A stretch of 64,000 bases of DNA. Origin: Streptomyces graminofaciens. GTDB lineage: Bacteria > Actinomycetota > Actinomycetes > Streptomycetales > Streptomycetaceae. The notes beneath the pieces were generated by a model, which was not told the origin of the DNA, did no database searches, and was given only the letters and a program-made list of their open reading frames with translations. The position numbers and the translations under genes were made by a program. Below are positions 29,735-39,274 of this stretch, in pieces (the stretch's first letter is position 1; each line of letters starts with the position of its first letter). Location: contig NZ_AP018448.1 of NCBI RefSeq assembly GCF_030294945.1, forward strand, positions 1,426,001 to 1,490,000, given 5' to 3'.

Positions 29735-31000
29735 ATGCCGATGCAACCCTGGTTTCCCGACGCCAAGCTGGGCGTGTTCATCCACTACGGCGTGTACGCC
29801 GTGGGCGGGGCCGCCGAGTCCTGGTCCTTCTACACGGGCGAGATGACACACGAGCAGTACATGGAACAGCTCGACGGCTTCACCGCATCGCGCTACGACC
29901 CGGACGCCTGGGCCGAGTTGTTCGCCCGGGTCGGCGCCCGGTACGCGGTGCTCACCGCCCGGCACCACGACGGGGTCGCCCTGTGGGACACCGACCACCG
30001 CAATCTCGACGTGGTCCGGGACACCCCGGCGGGCCGTGACCTGGTCACCGGCTTCGTCGACGCGCTGCGCACCCGGGACCTCAAGGTCGGTCTGTACTAC
30101 TCGCACTCCGACTGGAACCACCCGGAGTACGCGACCGAACGCCACCCCGGTCCGCACATCGTCCCGCCCAACCACTACTCGCACGCCGAGCCCGGCAAGG
30201 AGGACCCCGAGGCCTGGGCGCGCTACCTCGCCTACCGGGACGGGCAGGTCCGCGAACTGGTCGAGCGGTTCCGCCCCGACATCCTGTGGTTCGACGGCGA
30301 GTGGGAGCGCACCGAGGAGCAGTGGCGGATGGACGAGCTGGCCGAGCTCATCCTCGCGGGCAACCCGGACACCATCCTCAACGGCCGCATGCTGAGCCAC
30401 GGCGACTACGCCACACCGGAGCAGGGCGCCCCGTTGCAGGCTCCTGACGGCCCGTGGGAGCTGTGCCTCACGATCAACGACTCATGGAGCCACCGCCCGC
30501 AGGACCGCGACTTCAAGTCGGTCCGTCAGCTGGTGCGGTACTTCGCCGAGACGATCGGCATGGGCGGCAATCTGCTGCTCGGCGCCGGGCCGCGCGAGGA
30601 CGGGACGATCCCCGAGGAGCAGATCGAACGCATGGAGGGCCTCGGCGCATGGATCGCCCGGCACTCCGACGCCGTGTACGCCACGGTCGGCGGGCTGCCC
30701 GCCGGGCACCACTACGGCCCCAGCACCCTGTCCGCCGACCGGCGCACCCTGTATCTGATGTGCTTCGACACGCCACGCGAGACCGTGTCCGTACGGGGCC
30801 TGCGGAATCGGGTCGAGCGGGTCACCGTCCTGGGCACCGGCGCCGAGCTGGGTCACCACGTCACCGGGGGCCTGGACGCCGTACCCGGTGTGACCTGGAT
30901 CGACGCGCCCGGGGAGGCCGATCTCGACCCGTACGCGACCGTGCTGGCCGTCGAACTGGACGGGGAGCTGGACCTCTACCGGGGCGCGGGGCGCGACTGA
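29735..31000 (+). CDS. GH29 alpha-L-fucosidase, cytoplasmic (421 aa)
   Basis: The family signature is clear: KLGVFIHYGVYAVGGAAESW, TARHHDGVALWD, GLYYSHSDWNHPEY, and the nucleophile segment PDILWFDGEW (Asp187). NLLLGAGPREDGTIPEEQIE is the usual end of the catalytic barrel. There is no signal peptide, so it would cleave fucose from imported oligosaccharides. It is divergent from the amylase. Its 3' end overlaps the converging isochorismatase-like gene by 25 bp. Confidence 0.9.
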   Translation: MPMQPWFPDAKLGVFIHYGVYAVGGAAESWSFYTGEMTHEQYMEQLDGFTASRYDPDAWAELFARVGARYAVLTARHHDGVALWDTDHRNLDVVRDTPAGRDLVTGFVDALRTRDLKVGLYYSHSDWNHPEYATERHPGPHIVPPNHYSHAEPGKEDPEAWARYLAYRDGQVRELVERFRPDILWFDGEWERTEEQWRMDELAELILAGNPDTILNGRMLSHGDYATPEQGAPLQAPDGPWELCLTINDSWSHRPQDRDFKSVRQLVRYFAETIGMGGNLLLGAGPREDGTIPEEQIERMEGLGAWIARHSDAVYATVGGLPAGHHYGPSTLSADRRTLYLMCFDTPRETVSVRGLRNRVERVTVLGTGAELGHHVTGGLDAVPGVTWIDAPGEADLDPYATVLAVELDGELDLYRGAGRD

Positions 31001-31545
31001 CCGAGCACGTCGTCCACGGTGACGACCCGGACGAGGGGCCGGTACAGGTCCAGTACGTCCAGGGCCTTGGCGTGGGACTCGTCGTCGGCGCCCGCGCAGG
31101 CGTCGGCGACCACCAGCACCTCGACGCCCGCGTCGGCGGCGGCGAGGGCGGTGGACAGGACACAGCAGTCGGTGCTGACCCCGGCGACGACCAGCCGCCC
31201 GTCCGGGCCGAGGCGGGCGGCGAGCTCCGGGCCCCATTTGCCGAAAGTGGGGGCGGCGATCACGTCCCGTGCGGTGGCCGCGAATTCATCTACCAACTCC
31301 CAGAGCCGTGCGTGCGGGGGCTGGAGGGCGAAGGGCCACTGGTCGTAGTACGCGCGCCAGGCGCCCTCGGGTTCGGCCGGGGCGACGAAGCGGGTGAAGA
31401 CGGTCCGGTCGGCGAAGGCGGGCAGCAGGCGTCGTACGCCGGTCGCGGCCTCGGTGAAGCGCGGGGACGCCCAGGGGCTGTCCGGCTCGGCGAAGACGCG
31501 CTGCATGTCGATGACGGCGAGCAGGCCCGGTACCCGTCTGCTCAT
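30976..31545 (-). CDS. Isochorismatase-like cysteine hydrolase (189 aa)
   Basis: The catalytic triad is visible: Asp in LLAVIDMQRVF, Lys in PTFGKWGPEL and Cys in AGVSTDCCVLSTALAA. The family includes nicotinamidases and carbamoyl/ureide hydrolases. The start overlaps the stop of an NCS1 base permease by ATGA, so the natural substrate may be a purine- or pyrimidine-derived amide imported by it. That is inferred from context. Confidence 0.85.
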   Translation of the reverse strand: MSRRVPGLLAVIDMQRVFAEPDSPWASPRFTEAATGVRRLLPAFADRTVFTRFVAPAEPEGAWRAYYDQWPFALQPPHARLWELVDEFAATARDVIAAPTFGKWGPELAARLGPDGRLVVAGVSTDCCVLSTALAAADAGVEVLVVADACAGADDESHAKALDVLDLYRPLVRVVTVDDVLGQSRPAPR

Positions 31546-33011
31546 ACCTGCGCGTTCTCCTGTGCCCTTACCCGTCCGCGCCCCAGGACCAGAGTGCCGG
31601 CGAACCCGAGCGCCAGCGCCAGCAGCACCCCCAGGTTGGCGTACGCCCAGGCCCCGGTCCTGCCGCCGAGCCCGAGCGGGCCGAGGAGATAGCCCTGCCA
31701 CTTCAGCCAGCTCGCCGAGGTGTTGACGACCAGGCCCCAGCCGAACGCGGTCGCGGCGAGGGTGAGGAGCAGGGGTTGCAGGGGGAGGTCGCCGTAGCGG
31801 CCGTCCGGGCGGTACAGGTCCTCGTCGGCGTAGTCGCGGCGGCGCAGGAGGAGGTCGGCCAGCATGACACCGCACCATGCGGCGATGGGGACGCCGAGGG
31901 TGGTGAGGAAGCCGATGAACGGGCCGAGGAAGTCGTCGGCGACGAAGACGATGTAGACGGCGCCCGCGATCATCAGGACGCCGTCGGCGAGCGCGGCCAC
32001 CGGGCGGGGCACGCGCAGGCCCGCCGCGAGGAGGGCCAGGCCCGAGGAGTAGATGTCGAGGACCGCGCCGCCGACCAGACCGAGCACGGCGACGGCGGCG
32101 AACGGGATCAGGAACCAGGTCGGCAGGATCGTGGTCAGCGCGCCGATCGGGTCGGCGGCAACGGCCTCGTCGAGTTCGGTCGAGGATCCCGCGAGGAGCA
32201 GGCCGAAGAGCAGCAGGAGCAGCGGGGCGAGCGAGGCGCCGAAGGTGGTCCAGCCGACGACGCCCCGACCGGAGGAGTCGCGCGGCAGATAACGGGAGTA
32301 GTCGGCCGCCGCGTTGACCCAGCCGAGGCCGAAGCCGGTCATCATGAAGACAAGGGCACCGATGAACTCCTGGGCGGAACCGGCGGGTACGGCGCTGACG
32401 GCGGCCCAGTGGACGTGGTCGGCGACGAGGACGACGTAGACGACCGTGAGGACGCCGGTCACCACGGTGATCACCGTCTGGAAACGCATGATCAGGTCGA
32501 AGCCCATCACACCGACCAGGACGACGAGTGAGGCGACCAGGACTAGGGCGATGACCTTCGTGCCGGTGCCGCCGCCGGTGCCGAGCCGGTCGAACACCGT
32601 GGCGGTGGCCATCGTCGCGAGTGCGCACAGCACGGTCTCCCAGCCGACGGTGAGCAGCCAGGAGACGACCGCCGGAAGCCGGTTGCCGCGCACCCCGTAC
32701 GCCGCCCGGCTGAGCACCATCGTCGGTGCCGAGCCGCGTTTCCCGGCGACCGCGACGAAGCCGCACAGCAGGAACGAGAAGACGATGCCGAGCACTCCGG
32801 CGACCAGTGCCTGCCAGAAGGAGATGCCGAAGCCGAGCGCGAAGGCGCCGTAGCTCAGGCCGAGGATGGAGACATTGGCGCCGAACCAGGGCCAGAAGAG
32901 CGTGCGCGGCGTGCCCTTGCGGTCGGCGTCGGCGATCACGTCGAGGCCGTGGGTCTCCACCTGGAGGGGCCGGACCGGGGCGGTGTCGTGTGCGGTGGGG
33001 AAGTCCGTCAT
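31542..33011 (-). CDS. NCS1-family cytosine/purine permease (489 aa)
   Basis: There are about twelve transmembrane helices. RTLFWPWFGANVSILGLSYG is the typical NCS1 start, then SRAAYGVRGNRLPA, and GWVNAAADYSRYLPRDSSGR is the conserved A-D-x-S-R-Y motif. It would import a nucleobase or related compound with a cation. It forms a two-gene operon with the hydrolase. A 179-bp divergent promoter region separates it from the LuxR gene. Confidence 0.9.
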   Translation of the reverse strand: MTDFPTAHDTAPVRPLQVETHGLDVIADADRKGTPRTLFWPWFGANVSILGLSYGAFALGFGISFWQALVAGVLGIVFSFLLCGFVAVAGKRGSAPTMVLSRAAYGVRGNRLPAVVSWLLTVGWETVLCALATMATATVFDRLGTGGGTGTKVIALVLVASLVVLVGVMGFDLIMRFQTVITVVTGVLTVVYVVLVADHVHWAAVSAVPAGSAQEFIGALVFMMTGFGLGWVNAAADYSRYLPRDSSGRGVVGWTTFGASLAPLLLLLFGLLLAGSSTELDEAVAADPIGALTTILPTWFLIPFAAVAVLGLVGGAVLDIYSSGLALLAAGLRVPRPVAALADGVLMIAGAVYIVFVADDFLGPFIGFLTTLGVPIAAWCGVMLADLLLRRRDYADEDLYRPDGRYGDLPLQPLLLTLAATAFGWGLVVNTSASWLKWQGYLLGPLGLGGRTGAWAYANLGVLLALALGFAGTLVLGRGRVRAQENAQV

Positions 33012-33190
33012 CGTCGACCTGTCTGTCCGATCTCGCCGATCGTGTCCAGGGGACCGTAGATGTGCCGGTCAGAGGCGTCAAGAAGGCGTCGGGGCGGTTC
33101 GGGCCACCCGCTCCCCGACATGTCTGACCTACGTACAATCCTCAATATTCGACCGAAGGTTCGACACTTCGAGGGATTCGGGGGAACGCA

Positions 33191-36103
33191 GTGCCGTGGG
33201 ACGTGGCTCCGCTGGTGAGCCGGGAGCGCGAGTTGGCGCGCCTGGACGACGTGCTCGACCGGCTGACCGGCGAAGGGAACGGCGCCGGAAGCCGTGGCCC
33301 GGCGGTCGTCGATGTCACCGGGGCCGCGGGCATCGGCAAGAGCAGGCTGATGTCGGAGTTCTGCGCGCGGGCCCGGGAGCGGGGCGTGACGGTGCTGCGC
33401 GGCCGGGCCACCGAGTACGAGCGGCATCTGCCGTACCAGCCCCTCGCCGACGCGCTCGCGGACCTCGACGACGAACCCGAGGAGGTCTCGCTGCTGGCCG
33501 ACGGTCGCTCCACCGACCGTTTCGCTCTGCAACGCGCCGTCGCCGATCTCCTGGCCCGGATCGCGACGGCAGGCGGGGGCCTGGTGGTGGCCCTGGACGA
33601 TGTGCACTGGGCGGACCCGGCCTCCCTGGAACTGCTCGACCATCTCGTCCGGCATCCCCCGCGCCGCGCCCCCGTCGTCATCGTCGTGGCCCGGCGCGAG
33701 CGGCAGACAGCGGCCCCGTTCGTCGCCTCGCTGACCAGGGGCGTGGAGGCCGGGACGGTGCTGCGGCTGCAACTGGGGCCGCTCGACGAGCGCGCGTGTC
33801 TCGCGGCGCTGGCCGCCGACCTCCCGGCCGGGCTGGCCGCCGAGCTGTACGCGGCGAGTGAGGGCAACCCGCTGTACTTCCTCGCGCTGCTCCAGGCCCG
33901 CAGGCCCGCGGGGCTCAGCTCCCTGCTGCTGGACGAACTGACCCCGCTCACCGACACCCAGCGCGGCACCGCCGAAGCCATGGCCGTCCTCGGCGACCAG
34001 GCGGCGCCCGCCCTGCTGGCCGCCGTCACCGGCCGGAGCGAGCCCGAACTCGAAGCCGACTCCAGGGAGCTGGCCGCACGCGATCTGGCGCGTCCGGGGC
34101 CGGACGGTCGCTGGGCGCTGCGCCACCCGGTGCTGCGCGCCCTTGTGCACGACGCCACCGACCCGGCCCTGCGCACCCGGATGCACCGCCTGGCCGCCGC
34201 CGAACTGGCCCGGGTCCAGGCGCCGCTCACCGAGCGGGCGCACCACGTCGAGCGGTCCCTGACCGGCTGGGACCCGCACGCCGTGGCCGTGCTCACCGAG
34301 GCCGCCGAACAGGCCGCCGCCACCGCGCCCGCGAGCAGCGCCCACTGGCTCGGCGTCGCCCTCGCCCATCTGCCCGACCGCACGGTGTACGGCGCGCTGC
34401 GACGCGACCTGATGCTGCGCCGGGCCCAGGCGCTGGGGGTGTGCGGGGGTCTGCGGGAGAGCCGGGACCTGCTGCACGAGGTGATCAGCCTGTCACCGCC
34501 GGGCACGGACGACCGCGTCCGGGCCTCGGCGGTCACCTTGTGCGCGGTGATGGAACGTCACCTGGGCCGCTACGCCGAGGCCGTCGCCCTGCTCCGCCGC
34601 GAGCTGGCCCGTGGCGGCGACCTCTCCCCCGCCGACTCCGTCGAACTCGGCCTGGAACTGGGCTCCTCCGCCCCACACGCCAGCTCCTACCCCGACGTAC
34701 GCGACGACGTCGTCCGGACGCTGGAGCTGGCCCGGTCGCTGGGCGACGAGGTGGCGGAGGCGGGCGCGCTCGCGGTCACCGCGCTCGGCGAGGCGTACGA
34801 GGGGAACACGGCCGCGGCGGCGGAGGCCGCCGACCGGGCCGCCGCGCTCATCGACTCCCTCACCGACCACGATCTCGCCGGGCTGTGCGAGCCGCTGGCC
34901 CGGCTGGGCTGGGCGGAGGCGTTCCTGGAGCGGTACGCCGACGCCGAGCGGCACGCGGAGCGCGGGCTGGCCATCGCCCGCCGGGGCGGCCGACTGTATG
35001 TGGTGCCCCATCTGTTGCTGTGCAAGTCCCATGTCCAGGTCCTGATGCTGCGACTGCGGTCGGCCGTGGAACTCGCCGAGGAGGCGGAGGCGATCGCCCG
35101 GGGCATCGGCAGCGACGAGCTGCTCGCGTTCGTGCTGGCGTCCAAGGCCCAGTCGCTGATCCCCTCGCTCCCGCCGGGCGACGGCGGTGCGCTCGCCGTG
35201 GCCGAGGAGGCCGTCGCCCGGGCCGGTTCGGGCACCCGCTGGTGGGCGTCCATCGCCTGGTGCATGCTCGGGTACGCCGCGATCCACGCCGGTGATCCGG
35301 CGCGAGCCCGGGCGGCTGTCCTACGGGCGGGCGGGGAGGATCTCGGCGGGCTCCAGCCGAGTATGCGACCGCTGTTCCTGGAGATCCTCGTCACGGCCGC
35401 AGTCGCCGCCGGGGACCAGGAGGAGGCGCGGCTGTGGGCCGAGCGGGCCCGCAAGGAGGCGGAGCGGCTCGGCCTCGCCGCCCAGCGGGCCTCCGCGCTG
35501 CGCAGTTGGGCGCACGTACCGCTCGGCGAGGGTGATGTGGCGACGGCCGCGGAACTGTTCGAGCAGGCCGCCGTCGAGGCCGCCCGAGGCGGAACGCACC
35601 TGTGGGAGGTCCAGACGCTGCTGCTGGGCGCGCCGCTCGCGGCGTCCGTCGGTCGGACCACCCGGGCCCGCGCCATGTGGGAGCGGGCCCGGCGGCTGAG
35701 CGTCGACGGCGGCGCGGAACTGCTGTCCGGTTACGCGGAGTTGCTGCGGCCGTTGGTGTTCACGGAGGAGGAGGCCGTCCCGCAGACGGAGACGGCGTCG
35801 CGTGGGGAGCTGGTGTCGCGCAGGGAGCCCGACACGCTTGAGGCGCCGGCGGAAACCGGAGCCCTCACGGACCATCCCGCCCCCATTCCCCCGGAGCTGC
35901 CCTCGCTCTCCCCCCGCGAGCAGGAGATCGCCGCCCTCGTCGCGGAGGGTCTGACCAGCCCCGCCATCGCCGAGCGTCTCTTCCTCAGCCCGCGGACGGT
36001 CGAGACGCACCTCTCCCGCATCTACCGCAAGACGGGGGTGACCTCGCGCGCCGCCCTGGCCGCGCTGCAGGCCAGCGGCCAACTGACCGACGGGACGGCG
36101 TGA
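33191..36103 (+). CDS. LAL-type LuxR-family ATPase transcriptional regulator (970 aa)
   Basis: An N-terminal ATPase domain has Walker A GAAGIGKS (44-51) and Walker B LVVALDDVHWAD (~132-143). The centre (~330-850) is a long helical repeat region of TPR type. The C-terminus (~905-965) is a LuxR HTH (LSPREQEIAALVAEGLTSPA, IAERLFLSPRTVETHLSRIY). LAL regulators use ATP and often sense maltose-like or pathway ligands; the target is unknown, but the divergent permease operon is the nearest candidate. A GTG start was chosen. An inverted repeat-like TTCGACCGAAGGTTCGA lies just upstream. Confidence 0.9.
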   Translation: MPWDVAPLVSRERELARLDDVLDRLTGEGNGAGSRGPAVVDVTGAAGIGKSRLMSEFCARARERGVTVLRGRATEYERHLPYQPLADALADLDDEPEEVSLLADGRSTDRFALQRAVADLLARIATAGGGLVVALDDVHWADPASLELLDHLVRHPPRRAPVVIVVARRERQTAAPFVASLTRGVEAGTVLRLQLGPLDERACLAALAADLPAGLAAELYAASEGNPLYFLALLQARRPAGLSSLLLDELTPLTDTQRGTAEAMAVLGDQAAPALLAAVTGRSEPELEADSRELAARDLARPGPDGRWALRHPVLRALVHDATDPALRTRMHRLAAAELARVQAPLTERAHHVERSLTGWDPHAVAVLTEAAEQAAATAPASSAHWLGVALAHLPDRTVYGALRRDLMLRRAQALGVCGGLRESRDLLHEVISLSPPGTDDRVRASAVTLCAVMERHLGRYAEAVALLRRELARGGDLSPADSVELGLELGSSAPHASSYPDVRDDVVRTLELARSLGDEVAEAGALAVTALGEAYEGNTAAAAEAADRAAALIDSLTDHDLAGLCEPLARLGWAEAFLERYADAERHAERGLAIARRGGRLYVVPHLLLCKSHVQVLMLRLRSAVELAEEAEAIARGIGSDELLAFVLASKAQSLIPSLPPGDGGALAVAEEAVARAGSGTRWWASIAWCMLGYAAIHAGDPARARAAVLRAGGEDLGGLQPSMRPLFLEILVTAAVAAGDQEEARLWAERARKEAERLGLAAQRASALRSWAHVPLGEGDVATAAELFEQAAVEAARGGTHLWEVQTLLLGAPLAASVGRTTRARAMWERARRLSVDGGAELLSGYAELLRPLVFTEEEAVPQTETASRGELVSRREPDTLEAPAETGALTDHPAPIPPELPSLSPREQEIAALVAEGLTSPAIAERLFLSPRTVETHLSRIYRKTGVTSRAALAALQASGQLTDGTA

Positions 36104-36206
36104 TTACGTAATCTCCCTGATACCGCTCCCACGCCCCATCCGGAACTATCCGTTCTAGACCACGAGAACAGGCGGAACCGGAAGCGAGACGGAAACGGGG
36201 ACGAGC

Positions 36207-37151
36207 ATGCGGGGGAAGTCCGGCGCGCCGGAATCCAAAGCCATGATCGCCGCAGGCGTGCAGGCCGCCGCGGTCGGTGCGGGTCGCTGTCGTAGAGGGG
36301 ACGACAGCGACCCACCACCGGAGCGCCGGGGCCGACGAAGGCTGCCGGTCGCCGCCGCGGTCGTCGGCGCGGTCCTGCTCTCGTCCGGCTGCACGGGCGG
36401 CAGCGACTCCGACGCCTCGGCCTCGGAGTCCCCCTCGGCGACCGACAGCCCGAGCCCCACGCCCACCCCGTCCGTCACACCCCCGTACCCGACCGGCGCC
36501 GACGGCTGCCACGACAACAGCGGCTGGACGTCGGACGAGGTCAGGACCTGGCTGCAGATTCAGGCCAGGGCCTCCGACGTCGAGACGTCGAAGGACGTGG
36601 CGGTCGGTCCGGTCCAGGAAGGGTTCGACGGCCCGCTGTGCGAACCGGTCACCGTTCAGGTGGAGTTCTGGAAACTCACCTACGGCTCGCCGTCGGAGAA
36701 GGAGAAGAGCGACCCCGGCACCCCGGACTTCTACTTCGCGATGGAACGGGCGAAGCGCACCCGGCTGCGCACCGACGGGAGCGGGGAACAGCAGGTCACG
36801 GCACCGAAGAAACTGTACGCCGACGACCGCAGCGTCTGTGTCGGCGCGCTGGTGACCGTGACCGCCGGCAAGCCGCTCAGCGAGAAGGAACTGCCGGAGT
36901 CGATCAAGCTGTCGGACGCCGCCTACGGCAACAACGACACCGTGGAGTTCCGCACCGAGCGCGTCGCCGTCTACGAACTCACGCGCCCGAAGGCGGCGCA
37001 CGTCTGCAATCCCGAGGGCAAGCCGACGGCCGACCCCGACAAGGTGCCCGCCCCCACAGCTGAGCCCGAGCCCACGTCGGACCCCTACGGCTACGACCCG
37101 CTCCCGCTGCCCACCTTGGACCCGGCCACGCCCACCATGAGCTTCGGCTGA
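36207..37151 (+). CDS. Secreted lipoprotein, hypothetical (314 aa)
   Basis: A long basic N-terminus precedes a hydrophobic helix and the lipobox LLSSGC (Cys at ~63). A Ser/Pro/Thr linker leads to a domain with two cysteine pairs (TGADGCHDNSGW ... GPLCEPVTVQ, RSVCVGALVTVT ... HVCNPEGKPT) and a Pro-rich end. It should be anchored outside the membrane. A shorter start nearer the hydrophobic helix is possible. No family recognised. It precedes the riboswitch but is not obviously connected to it. Confidence 0.7.
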   Translation: MRGKSGAPESKAMIAAGVQAAAVGAGRCRRGDDSDPPPERRGRRRLPVAAAVVGAVLLSSGCTGGSDSDASASESPSATDSPSPTPTPSVTPPYPTGADGCHDNSGWTSDEVRTWLQIQARASDVETSKDVAVGPVQEGFDGPLCEPVTVQVEFWKLTYGSPSEKEKSDPGTPDFYFAMERAKRTRLRTDGSGEQQVTAPKKLYADDRSVCVGALVTVTAGKPLSEKELPESIKLSDAAYGNNDTVEFRTERVAVYELTRPKAAHVCNPEGKPTADPDKVPAPTAEPEPTSDPYGYDPLPLPTLDPATPTMSFG

Positions 37152-37189
37152 CCGTCGCGGGCGCCAACCTGCCCGAACAGCGGTTCGGC

Positions 37190-37320
37190 CCCGTTTGCTA
37201 CGCTCCCCGAGCCTCCCGTGGGGGAAGTCCGGTGAGATTCCGGCGCTGACCCGCAGCGGTGTGCGTGGGGACCTGGTGGTCCGTCGCGCGAGCCCGATTG
37301 CCCATGGGAGGTGTGCGACC
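37190..37320 (+). ncRNA. Cobalamin (B12) riboswitch
   Basis: The conserved core reads GGGGAAGTCCGGTGAGATTC, then CGGCGCTGACCCGCAGC, then CGCGAGCCCGATTGCCC, matching the GGGAA..GGTGA..TCC..CGCTGACCCGC and B12-box elements. It lies in the 282-bp leader of an ABC importer operon, so cobalamin would switch that operon off. The 3' expression platform is in 37320-37430. Confidence 0.85.
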
Positions 37321-37433
37321 CGTTGACTGCTCGCCGTGGACTGCGAGAGGGGACCGCGCGGCCGGTGGGCCGTACGGGCTGCCTCCCTGCTTGACGTTCA
37401 TCAGGCGGCCCCAGGTGAAGGACCGCCCCGACC

Positions 37434-38492
37434 GTGCGCCACCGCCCCGCCACCCCCAGCCGAACACCCCTCCCGCCGCTGGTCGTCGGGCTGTCGGTGT
37501 TACTGATCGTCTCGCTCGTGTGCGGCGTCGGGCTCGGGGCGGCCGGACTCGGCTGGGCGGAGGTCTTCCGGTTCCTCTGGGCGGGGCTCACCGGCGGCAG
37601 CATCCACGCGGATGACATCGCCTCGTACACCATCGTGTGGGAGATCCGGCTGCCCCGCGTCGTGCTGGGCGCCGTCGTCGGGGCGGGGCTGTCGGCCGTC
37701 GGCGTCGCCGTGCAGGCGATGGTGCGCAACGCGCTCGCCGATCCGTTCGTGCTGGGCATCTCGTCGGGGGCCGCGGTCGGCGCCAACGCGGTCATCCTGC
37801 TCGGCGCGTTCGCCGGGCTCGGGGTGTGGGCGCTGTCCGTGTCCGCGTTCGCCTCGGCGCTGGCCGCGATGGTGCTGGTGTACACCGTGGCCCAATCGCA
37901 GCACGGGCTGACCCCGCTGAGGCTGGTGCTCACCGGCACGGCCCTGGCGTACGGCTTCGAGGCCGTCACCACCGTCATGGTGTTCGGCGCCGCCCGGGGT
38001 GAGGCGGCCCGCTCGGCGATGATGTGGCTGCTGGGGAGTCTGGGCGGGGCGACCTGGGCGCAGGTGCCGCTCGCCGCCGTGACCGTGGCGGCCGGCTGGG
38101 CGTGGCTGCGCCTGCGGGCCGAGGCACTCAACGCCCTCGCCATGGGCGACGAGACGTCCGCCGCGCTCGGTGTGCAACCCGGCCGCCTGCGCCGGGAGTT
38201 GTTCCTCGTCACCGCCGCCGTGACCGGGACCGTCGTCGCGGTCAGCGGGGCCATCGGGTTCGTCGGGCTGATGGTGCCGCATGTCGTACGGATGCTGGTC
38301 GGCGCCGATCACCGCCGGGTGCTGGCCGTGGCCCCGCTCGCCGGAGCCGTCCTGCTGGTGTGGGCAGATCTGCTCTCCCGGCTGCTGCTCGCGCCCGCCG
38401 AGCTGCCCGTCGGGGTGATCACCGCCGTGGTCGGGGTGCCCGCGTTCCTGCTGCTGATGCGGCGCGGCGGCTATGCGTTCGGAGGCCGGTGA
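37434..38492 (+). CDS. btuC: FecCD/BtuC-type ABC transporter permease (352 aa)
   Basis: About nine to ten membrane helices. Family motifs are RLPRVVLGAVVGAGLSAVGV, ADPFVLGISSGAAVGANAV, WLLGSLGGATWAQV and GAIGFVGLMVPHVVRMLVG (the ATPase-coupling loop). With the B12 riboswitch upstream, the cargo is very likely cobalamin or another corrinoid. A GTG start is used; the stop overlaps the GTGA before the ATPase gene. Confidence 0.9.
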   Translation: MRHRPATPSRTPLPPLVVGLSVLLIVSLVCGVGLGAAGLGWAEVFRFLWAGLTGGSIHADDIASYTIVWEIRLPRVVLGAVVGAGLSAVGVAVQAMVRNALADPFVLGISSGAAVGANAVILLGAFAGLGVWALSVSAFASALAAMVLVYTVAQSQHGLTPLRLVLTGTALAYGFEAVTTVMVFGAARGEAARSAMMWLLGSLGGATWAQVPLAAVTVAAGWAWLRLRAEALNALAMGDETSAALGVQPGRLRRELFLVTAAVTGTVVAVSGAIGFVGLMVPHVVRMLVGADHRRVLAVAPLAGAVLLVWADLLSRLLLAPAELPVGVITAVVGVPAFLLLMRRGGYAFGGR

Positions 38493-38494
38493 CC

Positions 38495-39265
38495 ATGAGG
38501 CTCGACATCGACGGGGTGACGGTCGAGGCGGCCGGGGCCCGCATCGTCGACGACATCCGGCTGACCGTGGCCGCCGGCACGTTCGTCGGGCTGGTCGGCC
38601 CCAACGGCAGCGGCAAGTCCACGCTGCTGCGCTGTGTGTACCGGGCGCTGCGCCCGGCCGGGGGCGTGGTGCGGCTGGACGGCGAGGACGTGCACGCCAT
38701 GGCGCCCCGGGCCGCCGCCCGGGTGCTGGCCGCGCTGCCGCAGGAGTCGTCGGCCGAGTTCGACTTCACCGTGGCCGAGGTCGTCGCCATGGGGCGGCTG
38801 CCCCACCGGGACCGGACGGCCGCGTCGGACAGAGAGATCTGCGCCGCCGCCATGGACCGCACCGGCGTCGCCCATCTCGCCGACCGGGGCTTCCTCGCCC
38901 TCTCCGGCGGTGAGAAGCAGCGGGTGCTGCTCGCCCGGGCCCTCGCTCAGCAGCCCGGCGTACTGGTCCTCGACGAGCCGACCAACCACCTCGACATCGC
39001 CCACCAGTTGGACGTCCTGTCCCTGGTCCGCGCCGACGGCCTGACCGTGCTCGCCGCACTGCACGACCTCAACCTGGCCGCCGCGCACTGCGACCTCCTG
39101 TACGTGATCGCCGGCGGCCGGGTCGTCGCCTCCGGGCCACCGCGCGACGTCCTCGAACCCGCCCTGCTCGCCGAGGTGTTCGGCGTCCGCGCCCACCCCG
39201 TACGGCATCCGGAGACCGGCGCCGTCCAACTCCTCTTCGACCGCCTTCCGCCCACCACCCCCTGA
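38495..39265 (+). CDS. btuD: Corrinoid ABC transporter ATPase (256 aa)
   Basis: Walker A GPNGSGKST (~33-41), signature LSGGEKQRVLLARAL (~130-144), Walker B VLVLDEPTNHLD and the switch His in LAALHDLNLAAAHC. Typical length for FecE/BtuD. I place the start at ATG 38495 because GGAGG lies 9 bp upstream; a GTG at 38489 that overlaps the permease stop is equally in frame. Confidence 0.9.
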   Translation: MRLDIDGVTVEAAGARIVDDIRLTVAAGTFVGLVGPNGSGKSTLLRCVYRALRPAGGVVRLDGEDVHAMAPRAAARVLAALPQESSAEFDFTVAEVVAMGRLPHRDRTAASDREICAAAMDRTGVAHLADRGFLALSGGEKQRVLLARALAQQPGVLVLDEPTNHLDIAHQLDVLSLVRADGLTVLAALHDLNLAAAHCDLLYVIAGGRVVASGPPRDVLEPALLAEVFGVRAHPVRHPETGAVQLLFDRLPPTTP

Positions 39266-39274
39266 GGACCCCCC

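Noticed and set aside
29504..30400. In-frame extension upstream of the amylase signal peptide
   Set aside because: It overlaps the fucosidase gene on the other strand, and a signal peptide with its own ribosome binding site starts at 29503.
33008..34536. Two long - strand frames at the start of the LuxR-family gene
   Set aside because: Both are shadows of the ATPase domain; the + strand frame has Walker motifs and a LuxR HTH.
36022..36103. Possible separate small regulator from the LuxR HTH end
   Set aside because: The HTH is continuous with the upstream ATPase and TPR-like region in one frame, so it is the normal C-terminus.
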